A DNA stretch of 64,000 bases from NCBI RefSeq assembly GCF_003605385.1, contig NZ_QYTV02000005.1, positions 197,684-261,683 on the forward strand. The letters run 5' to 3'. Below the pieces are notes generated by a model. The model ran no database searches and had not been told where the DNA came from. It saw only the letters and a list, made by a program, of their open reading frames with translations. Position 1 is the stretch's first letter; each line of letters begins with the position of its first letter. A program made the translations under genes and the position numbers. This document shows positions 9,346-17,716 of the stretch, piece after piece. The stretch comes from Siminovitchia acidinfaciens (GTDB lineage: Bacteria; Bacillota; Bacilli; Bacillales; Bacillaceae_C).

Positions 9346-9797
9346 ATTTCTCCCTCCTCCCTTGCCGGCATAATGAACCTTGCCTCCTCTTTCGTACCAT
9401 TTATGAACTCCACATTGATGACAAGCATGTGGGCCTCATCCTTGACATCAAACTTTCTTACATTTTGCAAAACTACCTCATGCCCTTTGTCACCTACCTG
9501 CCTCCTGATATCCCATTGGAATCGTTCATACTTGATTGAGATTGTGTTCTTTATTAAATAAACACGTTCTGTCCCAAACCTGCAGCTGTCAACGGTCCCC
9601 AGCTCATCCCTTAGCTGTATAAGGAAGATGTTCCATTCAAAATCTTCCTCCAATGATATTGAACGGTCAATTGCTGATAAAGAATTGTACATCAAGGGCA
9701 GGAGGGACATGAGAATAGTTAGAACGACTATCGAAAAAATGGATTCGATAAGGGTGAAACCTGATTGATCAGTCAACACAAAGTGTTTTTTTCTCAT
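9306..9797 (-). CDS. comGF: Competence pseudopilus minor protein ComGF
   Basis: A 163-aa type IV pilin-like protein. The prepilin motif SGFTLIESIFSIVVL (residues about 12-26) has G|F cleavage by ComC and the conserved glutamate at position +5, followed by a membrane helix and a C-terminal soluble domain. It acts with ComGC, ComGD, ComGE and ComGG in the transformation pseudopilus. It overlaps comGE by 29 bp. The ATG at 9797 lacks a close ribosome site, consistent with coupled translation. Confidence 0.85.
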   Translation of the reverse strand: MRKKHFVLTDQSGFTLIESIFSIVVLTILMSLLPLMYNSLSAIDRSISLEEDFEWNIFLIQLRDELGTVDSCRFGTERVYLIKNTISIKYERFQWDIRRQVGDKGHEVVLQNVRKFDVKDEAHMLVINVEFINGTKEEARFIMPAREEGEIFSTKEAPFYPLH

Positions 9798-10077
9798 AGC
9801 GGGCGCATGCTTTCCAATCTCCTTTTTTATTTTCTTCTATAAATAACTCATATGTGATGTTTTTCCAATTCACTTGTCCTTTGCCCATTGTACCGCTCAT
9901 AACCTCCCTTTCCACATGCTCATACATCAGGCGATAAGCGGTCATTTCTTTCTTACCTTCCTTTAAGTGGGCCAGCATGTTCGACATGACGGGAAAAAAC
10001 GAAGATGAAATTAGCAAGATAAAACTTAAAGAAATGATACTTTCCAAAAACGTGAACCCCTTTTCATTCTTTAACAA
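9769..10077 (-). CDS. comGE: Competence pseudopilus minor protein ComGE
   Basis: A 102-aa pilin-like protein starting MLKNEKGFTFLESIISL, with the G|F prepilin cleavage site and glutamate at +5, a membrane helix, and a short soluble domain with two cysteines (CARYEKKTLCVD). I chose the TTG at 10077 because AGGGGG lies 7 bp upstream. Longer TTG starts are possible. It is located between comGD and comGF in the canonical order. Confidence 0.8.
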   Translation of the reverse strand: MLKNEKGFTFLESIISLSFILLISSSFFPVMSNMLAHLKEGKKEMTAYRLMYEHVEREVMSGTMGKGQVNWKNITYELFIEENKKGDWKACARYEKKTLCVD

Positions 10078-10513
10078 CAAACCGCCCCCTACCAATATGG
10101 AAATTGAGCACTATCACTTGCTTGTTCAAATTAAAATTTACGCTTCCGAAATTATTGATTGTCCCCTCCGGGGTAATGTGAAGCCGAAGCTGGTTTAACG
10201 ACCCGCCTGTAATTTTGACAGGATGCTTAAGGTCCCTGCTAATTAATATGCCGCTTGCTTCCCCAGTGGCTGAATAGCGATTGTCGTTTCTCGAAAAGAT
10301 AATTGACACCCTTTCCTTTCGATTAATGGCATGAGATTGAGCATAGTACAAATCAGACTGCAGCTGGGATATGAACATCCTTTTTTGCACCCATTCCATC
10401 ACGGGATTCAGCGTGAAAATCCCAAAAAGAAGAACGATCGCAACAACGGACATAACGATTAGAGATTCTAACAAGGTGAAGCCACTGTTTGAACGAAAGT
10501 ATATTAATGGCAT
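10064..10513 (-). CDS. comGD: Competence pseudopilus minor protein ComGD
   Basis: A 149-aa pilin-like protein. The SGFTLLESLIVMSVV segment gives the prepilin peptidase site and transmembrane helix, followed by a GspH-type soluble domain (YAQSHAINRKERVSI). The ATG at 10513 is preferred over a TTG four codons upstream because AAGG is better spaced for it. It overlaps comGE by 14 bp. Confidence 0.85.
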   Translation of the reverse strand: MPLIYFRSNSGFTLLESLIVMSVVAIVLLFGIFTLNPVMEWVQKRMFISQLQSDLYYAQSHAINRKERVSIIFSRNDNRYSATGEASGILISRDLKHPVKITGGSLNQLRLHITPEGTINNFGSVNFNLNKQVIVLNFHIGRGRFVVKE

Positions 10514-10517
10514 AGCA

Positions 10518-10826
10518 TTATTCAACCTTGCCGCTCGTTGGATCGATTGTTAGGTTTGTCCCATCCGGACATTTTAAATCCGCATCTCTCAAATACTGAG
10601 CATCTACTAATTGAGCAGCATTGGGAATTTCATTTTTATCCATCCTGTAGGCCTCAACCTGCCCCTGGACCATATGCTTAAGACCAGAACAGCCTTTCTC
10701 ATTAATGTTTGCACTATGATTTGTAATGTTCGGCAAAGCAATTAACAGTAGCACAGTAATCACTAGCAAAACGATCATCATTTCTATAAGAGTGAAGCCC
10801 TTTTCATTTTTAAAAAAGCGTTTCAT
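10518..10826 (-). CDS. comGC: Major competence pseudopilin ComGC
   Basis: A 102-aa major pseudopilin that polymerises into the DNA-uptake filament. Prepilin peptidase ComC should cut after G10 in KNEKG|FTLIEMM, with E15 as the conserved +5 glutamate. Two cysteines (in KGCSG and LKCPDG) probably form the known stabilising disulfide. The ATG at 10826 has GGGGGA 8 bp upstream. Confidence 0.93.
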   Translation of the reverse strand: MKRFFKNEKGFTLIEMMIVLLVITVLLLIALPNITNHSANINEKGCSGLKHMVQGQVEAYRMDKNEIPNAAQLVDAQYLRDADLKCPDGTNLTIDPTSGKVE

Positions 10827-10840
10827 TTCATTTTCCCCCT

Positions 10841-11869
10841 TCAAATTGAGTCGATCACTTGGAACATCGGAAGAAAAATCGATAAGTAGATAGCTATGAC
10901 GACTAAGCCGATCAATGCAAAAACTGCAGGCTGGACCACCAACAATGCCTTCATTATTTTTTCTTCCATCCTTTGGAGACAAAATTGACTATAAAACATC
11001 AATTCATCTTCAAGCTTTCCGTTTTTTTCACCGTGGGCAACAATAACCATAAGCTCCTCTTCCACAAATCCAAGGTGTGAAATCGCTTCGGAAAATGAAT
11101 ATCCAAACTTCAGCATTTCTCCTATCTCAACTGCAGACTCCTTTAATAATGGGTGAAAATCCTGCCTTCTCATGATGTGAATGATTTCGTTGATGGAAAA
11201 ACCGCTTTTTAATAAAAAACTCCATTCTCTCGCTAGGAAAATTGTTTGATATAGCTTGTAATAAGATTGTAGGCCTGGAAATCGTGAAAGAAACACAGCC
11301 TTTTCCATAGCCGACTTTTTGAATAAACCTTTTGTGAAAACAATGCTGGTCGGAAGAATTAAAAGAATAACAAGCATTGAATATAGCGGAAAAGTCTGGA
11401 TGATTTGAAGAAACAGCTTGAGAATGAAGTTAGGTTGGTAATCCATGGAGTCGTAGAACATTTGAAATCGTGGTAAAAGAAGAGTTTGAAGAAGAAAGCT
11501 TACGATGATTAAAATCACTACTAAAATTATTGGATATTGCAATAAGCGAATTAATTTTTTACGCTGGTCATCCTTTCGAAGAAGATACTCTCCTGATTCT
11601 TTCATAGCGGTGATGAGGAAGCCGTGCTTTTCTGCAAAATAAAGCTGTGTACATGTCTGATGATCAAAACCCTCCATGTAAAATACTTCGTAAATGGGCT
11701 GACCGGTCTTCAGTAAAGTTGCCATTGACTGAAACATTCCCAGTCGTTTTACATTAGTGCGCCCTAGAAAATCAAGCGATTCCCCCAATGTAAAACCTTT
11801 ATCAAGCATTTCACTGATCCGGGTCAGATACAGCCCTTGATCTTTCCAAGGCAGCTTAATCTCCTTCAT
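10841..11869 (-). CDS. comGB: Competence type II secretion-like membrane protein ComGB
   Basis: A 342-aa GspF/PilC-type polytopic protein with hydrophobic segments near residues 115-135, 160-185 and 312-338. It is the membrane platform for pseudopilus assembly, working with the ATPase ComGA. The ATG at 11869 (MKEIKLPWKDQGLYL) aligns with the ComGB N-terminus. A TTG at 11911 with AAAGGGG is an alternative giving 14 more residues. The start overlaps comGA by 14 bp. Confidence 0.9.
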   Translation of the reverse strand: MKEIKLPWKDQGLYLTRISEMLDKGFTLGESLDFLGRTNVKRLGMFQSMATLLKTGQPIYEVFYMEGFDHQTCTQLYFAEKHGFLITAMKESGEYLLRKDDQRKKLIRLLQYPIILVVILIIVSFLLQTLLLPRFQMFYDSMDYQPNFILKLFLQIIQTFPLYSMLVILLILPTSIVFTKGLFKKSAMEKAVFLSRFPGLQSYYKLYQTIFLAREWSFLLKSGFSINEIIHIMRRQDFHPLLKESAVEIGEMLKFGYSFSEAISHLGFVEEELMVIVAHGEKNGKLEDELMFYSQFCLQRMEEKIMKALLVVQPAVFALIGLVVIAIYLSIFLPMFQVIDSI

Positions 11870-12929
11870 GAAAAATCCAACGGCGATATTCTTCATCGGC
11901 GATATATCCAAGCGCAATCCCCTTTCTGATTAATCTCCTTAGTGAATATGCGTGATCAAAAAGCCTGGATCCTGCTGACTTCCTTGCCATTTGAATGACT
12001 CGTTCCAACCTTCGCCCCTCAAGTATTTCAAAAATGGCTGCCCGTTTAATCAGGCTTCCATTGCAGTACTTTGAACAGCTCGTACCGCAAAAAGGACAAA
12101 GTAAAGAGACAAGTCTCTGGGCTGTAACGCCAATCAGGGTTTGTTCGATTTCCAAAGGCATGATACCGAATTCCAACAGTCGATAAACTGCTCCTTCTCC
12201 ATTTTTTGTATGCATACTTGTTAGCACAAGATGCCCTGTCATCGCTGCCCGTACAGCAATTTCTGCTGTTTCTGCATCACGGATCTCTCCCACAAAAATC
12301 ATGTCCGGGTCATGGCGCAAAATAGCTTTTAACCCCGTTTCATATGTGATGCCTGCTTTTTCATTCACTTGCATTTGTATAAAACGATCACTCTGCCTCT
12401 CCACAGGATCCTCCAAAGTGATAATATTGAGATTCAATTGAGATGCACAGTATTCTGCAAGTGAATAAATCGTCGACGACTTGCCTGAGCCTGTAGGCCC
12501 TGTAAAAATGATCATTCCATGCGAATGGGACATCAAAGAGGTAAGCTTTGCCATACTTTTTGGAAAAAGGGCCATGGTTTCTAGTGAAAAAGAATTGTTT
12601 TGCGGAAAGATGCGGATGACCAGGCTTTCTTTGGAGAGGGTGGATGGCAAGGTGGAGATTCTAAGGGCAACGAACGTGTTTTGGCAATATGTCTGCCATG
12701 AACCGCTTTGGGGCTTTCTCTTTTCCCCGATATCCATCGAGGCCATGAACTTTAGATGAGATATGAGTCTTTCTCCTGCAATAGGCGGAAGGTTCTTGTG
12801 GTGGGTAAGCTGTCCGTTAAGGCGGAACTTGATGTGGTAATCATGACGGCGCGGAGTGATATGAACGTCAGATGCATTCAGCTGTACCGCCTGGGTAATG
12901 AGCAAATCAGCTGTCCTCTCAATTGTCAT
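11856..12929 (-). CDS. comGA: Competence ATPase ComGA
   Basis: A 357-aa GspE/PilB-type secretion ATPase that powers pseudopilus assembly and sits at the inner face of the membrane. The Walker A box is GPTGSGKSS at residues 144-152, and the Asp box and Walker B (DPDMIFVGEIRD) lie near residue 215. A cysteine cluster CPFCGTSCSKYC near 278-290 may bind zinc. It is the first gene of the comG operon and is expected to be ComK-controlled, although I could not identify a convincing ComK box. Confidence 0.95.
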   Translation of the reverse strand: MTIERTADLLITQAVQLNASDVHITPRRHDYHIKFRLNGQLTHHKNLPPIAGERLISHLKFMASMDIGEKRKPQSGSWQTYCQNTFVALRISTLPSTLSKESLVIRIFPQNNSFSLETMALFPKSMAKLTSLMSHSHGMIIFTGPTGSGKSSTIYSLAEYCASQLNLNIITLEDPVERQSDRFIQMQVNEKAGITYETGLKAILRHDPDMIFVGEIRDAETAEIAVRAAMTGHLVLTSMHTKNGEGAVYRLLEFGIMPLEIEQTLIGVTAQRLVSLLCPFCGTSCSKYCNGSLIKRAAIFEILEGRRLERVIQMARKSAGSRLFDHAYSLRRLIRKGIALGYIADEEYRRWIFHEGD

Positions 12930-13094
12930 TTATCATACAATACCTCCTTTTTTCTTCTTGATAATACGTATTCGACAATGTTTGGCATTTTCCTGCTAAA
13001 AATAATAAATATTTTAAATCTGTTAAAAAGGGGTATGATAATCATTAATCATTAGTTTTATCACGCATTCGACACAATCGAGCCTGCGAATATA

Positions 13095-13124
13095 TTTACA
13101 TTTTTGTTGCTTTTCCTTTATAAT
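13095..13124 (+). promoter_or_regulatory. SigA-type promoter of yqgY
   Basis: TTTACA at 13095-13100 and TATAAT at 13119-13124 are separated by 18 bp, 42 bp before the yqgY start. Confidence 0.65.
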
Positions 13125-13165
13125 AAGAAATTGATGGATTACATGCTGCAAAGGAGGGAATCTTT

Positions 13166-13411
13166 ATGGATCGCATGTACAGAGTAATGGGTTTTTGGAC
13201 TGCAATTTTTACTGTTATGTTTTACCTTGGAGGAATGGATAAGACTGCTTTACTCTTTCTCGGTCAAACAGGATTCTTTGTACTGCTTGGCTATATGAAC
13301 CTGACAGAACGTATGTATATGTATGTGTTTGGCGCATACCTGACTGTATTCTTTGCTGGTTTTACATACTACACCATGTTCATCATGCCGCCTGGCGGCG
13401 GATTGTCGTAA
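13166..13411 (+). CDS. yqgY: DUF2626 family membrane protein YqgY
   Basis: An 81-aa very hydrophobic protein starting MDRMYRVMGFWTAIF, with two to three membrane helices and a C-terminal FIMPPGGGLS. It is highly conserved in Bacillaceae as DUF2626, with no known function. AAAGGAGGGA lies 7 bp before the ATG. Confidence 0.88.
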   Translation: MDRMYRVMGFWTAIFTVMFYLGGMDKTALLFLGQTGFFVLLGYMNLTERMYMYVFGAYLTVFFAGFTYYTMFIMPPGGGLS

Positions 13412-13535
13412 CAAACGCAGAAGCGCTTTGATTAGCCCCGACAAGCACAAACTGATTCCCCGAGGAGGCAGCTATTAAGCCACCACAAGGAAGCGGCTTG
13501 TGGCCTCGAGGAGCTAGGCGCTGAGCTGGACGAAT
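13412..13535 (+). repeat. Dispersed hairpin repeat, copy 2
   Basis: Full short form directly after yqgY: AAGCGC..TTAGCCCC opening arm, GACAAGCACAA, ATTCCCCGAGGAGGCAG centre, GGCTTGTGGCCTCGAG, and closing arm GAGCTAGGCGCT with GAGCTGGAC end. Confidence 0.8.
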
Positions 13536-13585
13536 AATATCTTATTTAAAGTCGTCCACAAGTTGGGAAATCAATAATTTCATCA

Positions 13586-13626
13586 ACAACAAGAAAGCTT
13601 CCGGAGTTCCGGAAGCTTTTTTGTTG
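13586..13626. terminator. Bidirectional terminator between yqgY and yqgX
   Basis: AAGCTTCCGG and CCGGAAGCTT form a 10-bp stem with an AGTT loop, followed by TTTTTTG. The flanks CAACAACAAG and TTGTTGTTG extend the palindrome in both directions. Confidence 0.8.
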
Positions 13627-13897
13627 TTGTTCTATTAGATAACACCTGTAATTACCCCTTCAGGCAGTCCATGAGACTTCCTCGCGCACGCTTACGGGCC
13701 ATTGACAGCTTTCCTGCGGGATCAACCTGGACACGCCTTTACCCTTTCTGGACGCGGGTTTGAGTCTCTCTGAACGCTTCGGTCTTTTCATAGGCTAGAC
13801 GTCGCCCTCCGCCTTTTTTATAGGAGCCGGTGTCTTCTACTACAAACAGCAAAACTTGTTTTTAACAAAAATAAATAAGATATTCAGCGCCTTGTTT
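13627..13897. other. Unexplained 270-bp intergenic stretch with a possible 43-codon ORF
   Basis: This GC-richer stretch lies between the terminator and yqgX. The minus strand holds a 43-codon open frame from the ATG at 13791 to 13660 (MKRPKRSERLKPASRKG...) with no ribosome site and no family I recognise. It may be an old repeat or non-coding RNA. I do not claim a protein. Confidence 0.3.
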
Positions 13898-14521
13898 TTA
13901 AAGATACGGATTACTTGTCTTTTCCTTTTCCACCGAGGTTGAAAATCCATGGCCCGGCAGGACTGTTGTTTGATCCGGCAAACTCAAAAGTTTGTTATGG
14001 ATGCTGTCAATCAATGTAGCATGATCTCCACCCAACAAATCCGTTCTGCCGATACCACCATTAAAAAGGGCGTCCCCTGAAAATACAGTTTCTATTTCTT
14101 TTATATAATAGGAGACACTTCCTGGAGAATGTCCGGGTGTCTCAAGCACTTCCATTGTAAATGGCCCTATCTCCAAAGCGCCCTCCTTTTCCAGATGATG
14201 ATCTGCAGGCTGCCCTGAAACAGGCTCCATTGGATGGCGAGCAGATCCGTTTAAGGAAGGATCCGTAAGCCACTCTTTCTCGTTTTCATGTATGTATACA
14301 GGGATGCCCCAGTGACTGCGAACATTCTCGACTGCTCCGATATGATCATAATGCGCATGGGTGAGGCAGATTGCCAAAGGCTTCAGTCCTTCCTGCTCCA
14401 TATATTGTATCAAGTCTTCTCCTTGTGCTCCTGGGTCGATAACGATGCACTGCTTATCCTCGTTGAAAAGTAGGTAACAATTTGTTTGCAGCGGTCCCAA
14501 GGGAATTTGTTTCCAGTTCAT
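13898..14521 (-). CDS. yqgX: MBL-fold metallo-hydrolase YqgX (glyoxalase II-like)
   Basis: A 207-aa metallo-beta-lactamase-fold hydrolase with the metal motif THAHYDH near residue 58, a further ligand in ETPGHSPGSVSY, and PGHG near the end. It resembles hydroxyacylglutathione hydrolases. In Bacillus the YqgX group is often annotated as a thiol-ester hydrolase, and the substrate is not certain. The ATG at 14521 has AAAGGAG 7 bp upstream, better than an ATG two codons earlier. Confidence 0.88.
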   Translation of the reverse strand: MNWKQIPLGPLQTNCYLLFNEDKQCIVIDPGAQGEDLIQYMEQEGLKPLAICLTHAHYDHIGAVENVRSHWGIPVYIHENEKEWLTDPSLNGSARHPMEPVSGQPADHHLEKEGALEIGPFTMEVLETPGHSPGSVSYYIKEIETVFSGDALFNGGIGRTDLLGGDHATLIDSIHNKLLSLPDQTTVLPGHGFSTSVEKEKTSNPYL

Positions 14522-14655
14522 ATGCATACTCCTTTCACGTTTTCTTTCTCAAGTTTACCATTAATCCGCAAATGGTAGTTAAGGAAACATATACGGTTAA
14601 AAGGATCCAACCGGGGTATCCTATAGATAAGTCAAAGAAGTGTCACTTTTGAAAC

Positions 14656-14684
14656 TCGACAAACACGATAAAAAGCTATAAAAT
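14656..14684 (+). promoter_or_regulatory. Possible promoter of yqgW
   Basis: TCGACA at 14656-14661 and TAAAAT at 14679-14684 with 17 bp between them, about 70 bp before the yqgW start. Confidence 0.4.
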
Positions 14685-14755
14685 ATGGGGGAGCCGTATT
14701 TTTCATACATAGTTTAATTAATTCCTTAATATTTTCGGAAGGGAGATCTTAATAA

Positions 14756-14923
14756 ATGGGAACAGCAATTATATTTGCCTTAGTAGCAATCCTTGCCATT
14801 TTTGCATTCATCGGCGCGTTAAAAAACAGAAATGTACTAGCATTGGTTTTCACATTCGGAACGGTAGCGGTATTTGGTTTCTTCTCAATCATGACCATAA
14901 TAAAATCAGGCTTTCCTCAATAA
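14756..14923 (+). CDS. yqgW: DUF2759 family small membrane protein YqgW
   Basis: A 55-aa protein starting MGTAIIFALVAILAIF and ending IIKSGFPQ, with two hydrophobic helices separated by GALKNRNVL. It matches the DUF2759 (YqgW) family, conserved next to yqgX in Bacillaceae, with no known function. GAAGGGAG lies about 9 bp upstream of the ATG, and a terminator follows at once. Confidence 0.8.
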   Translation: MGTAIIFALVAILAIFAFIGALKNRNVLALVFTFGTVAVFGFFSIMTIIKSGFPQ

Positions 14924-14927
14924 CACA

Positions 14928-14963
14928 AAAAGCAGAAACAATTCGGTTTCTGCTTTTTTTATT
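14928..14963 (+). terminator. Terminator of yqgW
   Basis: AAAGCAGAAAC pairs with GTTTCTGCTTT around AATTCG, followed by a T-rich tail. Confidence 0.85.
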
Positions 14964-14984
14964 TTCCAGAAAAAGTGCAATCCC

Positions 14985-15140
14985 CTTGCTTAGCACTGGC
15001 AAACCAGTCATTTCTCGAAGTGGCAGTTCGGAAGCCACCGGGTAAGCTGCTGGTTCAATCCCTTCATGTAAAACTTCTTTGATTCTTTATTGTGCAACTT
15101 TGCGACGAGCTGAGCAATCCTTTTTCGAATCACCTGTGGC
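14985..15140 (+). repeat. Dispersed hairpin repeat, degenerate copy 3
   Basis: Retains the middle module (AAGCCACC.., AAGCTGCTGGTTCAAT, CATGTAAAACTTCTTTGATT, TGTGCAACTTTGCGACGAGCTGAGCAA) but has lost clean outer arms. The rest of the 14964-15240 interval holds no supportable gene. Confidence 0.6.
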
Positions 15141-15240
15141 AAAGGAGCATCTTCTTCTTAAATAGCTTTCTTGACCGCTTGTAACCTCTCTGGACTGGCA
15201 TAGCTTTATGGTGAAGTTATACAATAGCTTAAATTTTTCT

Positions 15241-15273
15241 AAACAAAAAATAAAGCTCCCTTTAATGGGAGCT
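15241..15273 (-). terminator. Terminator of the LTA synthase-type gene
   Basis: On the minus strand AGCTCCC and GGGAGCT form a 7-bp stem around ATTAAA, followed by TTATTTTTTG, just after the stop codon. Confidence 0.85.
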
Positions 15274-15274
15274 C

Positions 15275-17164
15275 CTATTCCTGATTTTCCACTCTATATT
15301 CAGAAGATTCATAAAACCTCAGTAAATCACCATATATGATTTTATCCGAGTAAGCAAGCTCAGCACGTGCTTTTTCCTTATACTGGTCACAGTAAGAGGC
15401 CTCTGTCGGTTCTTCAGTCTCTTTTGAATAACATGTATTATCAGCATAAACATAATCTTTTGTAACAAAGCGCCCGTCCCGGAAAACTGCAAAATCACGA
15501 TGGTCATTTGAAAATAAGTCTTCTCCAAAATGGATGGCTTGCTTTGTATCGACTCCCAACAGATGCAATATCGTCGGTTTCAGGTCAATCTGTCCACCCA
15601 CCTTGGATATGACTTTCCCTTTCCCATGATCTGTCACCCCAGGGATATGGACAATCAAAGGAACCCGCTGGAGCTGTGCGCTAACAAATGGAGTTACTTC
15701 TTTACCCAAATATTGCGCCATCGCTTCATTATGGTTTTCCGATATCCCGTAGTGATCTCCGTACATGACAATGATGGAATTGTCATATAATCCTTCATCC
15801 TTCAGTTTTTGAATAAACTGTTTTACAGCTTCGTCCATATACCTGACAGTCTGGAAGTAACGATTCAATGTACCGCTCTTCGAATCATATTCGTCAATGA
15901 AGATATCTTCTTCGTCCAGCCTGAAAGGATGGTGGTTTGTCAACGTGATCATTTTCGTATAAAAAGGCTTCGGCATTTCTTTCATCAGATCTACTGACTG
16001 TTCAAAGAATGGGATATCCTTCATACCCCAACCGACAGAAATGTCAGGGGTGATTTCGTAGTCAGAAGCAGAATAAAAGTAATCATAACCAATGGCCTTA
16101 TACATGATGTCCCGGTTCCAAAAACTTTTGTTATTGGCGTGCATGGCGGATGTAAAATATCCCCGTTCGCCTAAATTTTGGGCAAGAGAATTCAGCTCAT
16201 TGCCTGAGTGTGTAAAGAAAACTGCTCCTCGGCTCAGCGGATACAAAGAGTTTTCAATCAAAAATTCGGAATCCGATGTTTTCCCTTGGCCAGTCTGATG
16301 GTAAAACTGGTCAAAGTAATAACTGTCATTAATGAACTCATTTAAGAACGGAGTTACCTCTTCGCCGTATACATCGTTATTGATGACAAAACTCTGGAGT
16401 GATTCAAGTGTAACAACAATCAAGTTCCTGTCTTCGGCAATGCCAAACATATTTTTGTCCGGCTTGACATAATTGGCCCTTACATAGTTATCAATATCCA
16501 CCAATTCGCTGCCGTCAGCCATTGCCCGCTGTGCGGATGATTTTGACTGCAGGAAAATATCATATAAATGGTAATTATACGTTCCAAGATTCTTCACAAG
16601 CATTTCCCTGTCAAATGTTCTTGTCAGCAACTGTGGACGCTCGGTTTCTGCCAGACCTATATTTAAAAATAGCAGAGCTGCCGCAACAAGGAAATAAGCC
16701 CGGCGCTTCACTTTTTTCATTGGTGTAAACACCTGAAAATTCCGCTTGTATCTAATGAAAACAAGCAATAGAATGACATCGATAAAGTAAACAATGTCGT
16801 AAAGATGGATTTCCGTCAGCGCACTGTCCCCCAGGTCGGCAAAATTGCTCGTCTGGAATAGGACCGGCAATGTGATGAAGTCGGTGAAAAACCGATAAAA
16901 CGCCACATTCGCATATAGGATGAAACCTAATATAAAGCTCGTGATGATGACATACCGATTTCTATTTTTCTCTGAATTAAAAAATAGCGCAATCCCGAAA
17001 GCAAATAACAGAAAGCTTAAAGGATTGATGAACAATATAAGTTCCTGCATGACATTTTCAATTTTAATGTTGAAGCTTGTTTTATAAACGATGTATGTCT
17101 TGAGCCAAAGCATGACAGCCGCTAAAACCGGTAGAGAAATCTTTTCAATCTTAAGCCTGTTCAA
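15275..17164 (-). CDS. yqgS: Lipoteichoic acid synthase-type membrane phosphotransferase YqgS
   Basis: A 629-aa protein of the LtaS family with five N-terminal membrane helices (to about residue 175) and an extracellular sulfatase-like domain. The nucleophile is T296 in GQGKTSDSEF, a metal glutamate is in VTLESLQS (E254), and a MYGDHYG motif lies further on. The family polymerises glycerol phosphate from phosphatidylglycerol. SAQRAMADG near 210-218 could be a signal peptidase site. Position next to yqgQ and gluP fits yqgS, one of several LtaS paralogues in Bacillus. Confidence 0.9.
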   Translation of the reverse strand: MNRLKIEKISLPVLAAVMLWLKTYIVYKTSFNIKIENVMQELILFINPLSFLLFAFGIALFFNSEKNRNRYVIITSFILGFILYANVAFYRFFTDFITLPVLFQTSNFADLGDSALTEIHLYDIVYFIDVILLLVFIRYKRNFQVFTPMKKVKRRAYFLVAAALLFLNIGLAETERPQLLTRTFDREMLVKNLGTYNYHLYDIFLQSKSSAQRAMADGSELVDIDNYVRANYVKPDKNMFGIAEDRNLIVVTLESLQSFVINNDVYGEEVTPFLNEFINDSYYFDQFYHQTGQGKTSDSEFLIENSLYPLSRGAVFFTHSGNELNSLAQNLGERGYFTSAMHANNKSFWNRDIMYKAIGYDYFYSASDYEITPDISVGWGMKDIPFFEQSVDLMKEMPKPFYTKMITLTNHHPFRLDEEDIFIDEYDSKSGTLNRYFQTVRYMDEAVKQFIQKLKDEGLYDNSIIVMYGDHYGISENHNEAMAQYLGKEVTPFVSAQLQRVPLIVHIPGVTDHGKGKVISKVGGQIDLKPTILHLLGVDTKQAIHFGEDLFSNDHRDFAVFRDGRFVTKDYVYADNTCYSKETEEPTEASYCDQYKEKARAELAYSDKIIYGDLLRFYESSEYRVENQE

Positions 17165-17456
17165 TGCCCTACCTCCCGATTGCTATCTGGTTCTTTTTTG
17201 CCATTTTTTTGAAATACCATGACAGCACTAAGCAATATCATAATATGTTTCTTGTAAAAAATCAAATACGGCGTACGTTGGGACGAACATCCCATACATA
17301 GAGACAGCGTATGCTCTATCCCCTTAGATTAGACGAAATAAACTTTGAAAAGGTTTCGCTTTATTTCCATTTTAAGTGCCTTTTTTGTGAATTACATGGT
17401 GGACAAACTTATTTGAAAAGCAGTGTGTGTCGAATTGAAATAGGCGTAATTTCATC
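17165..17456. other. Intergenic region upstream of yqgS, no glcK
   Basis: About 290 bp with no convincing gene. It must hold the yqgS promoter, but I see no clear -35/-10 pair. In B. subtilis glcK (glucokinase) occupies this place, and no glucokinase reading frame or remnant is visible here. Confidence 0.5.
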
Positions 17457-17502
17457 AAAAACAAAGAATGGAGGAAATTCCCCTTCCTTCATTCTTTGTT
17501 TT
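17457..17502 (-). terminator. Terminator of gluP-yqgQ transcript, overlapping the yqgQ stop
   Basis: AAAACAAAGAATG and CATTCTTTGTTTT form a long stem with AGGAA/TTCCT inside and a short loop. The TGA of yqgQ (17489-17491) is within the 5' arm on the minus strand. Confidence 0.7.
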
Positions 17503-17698
17503 GATCTTTTTGTATTCGACTTCTCTCCGCTCTAAGTATCAAGATGGATTGTGTAAAATCCTCCCTTAAAATCAACTTTGCTGAATACAGTTCCCTGATC
17601 TCCTCTTCCATCAGCTCCAAGTCAGAAAGCCTGTCGCCAATATAAACATAAATGCCGAATTTTTTTAACAATTGTTGTACATCGTAAACGGAGTTCAT
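17489..17698 (-). CDS. yqgQ: YqgQ family protein
   Basis: A 69-aa protein starting MNSVYDVQQLLKKFGIYVYIGDR with a helical body (LELMEEEIRELYSAKL). It matches the YqgQ family (DUF910), a small three-helix protein that may bind single-stranded nucleic acid according to its structure, with no established role. It lies 18 bp downstream of gluP, so it is in the same transcript. Confidence 0.88.
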   Translation of the reverse strand: MNSVYDVQQLLKKFGIYVYIGDRLSDLELMEEEIRELYSAKLILREDFTQSILILRAERSRIQKDQNKE

Positions 17699-17716
17699 TA
17701 CATCACCTTAATGCTA

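Noticed and set aside
12996-13040. AT-rich stretch upstream of comGA as a ComK box
   Set aside because: The AAAA-N5-TTTT pattern with the required spacing appears only with several mismatches in each half, so I cannot call it from sequence alone.
17311-17535. 74-codon + strand frame between yqgS and yqgQ
   Set aside because: No ribosome site, and it runs into the gluP-yqgQ terminator and the opposite-strand yqgQ gene.
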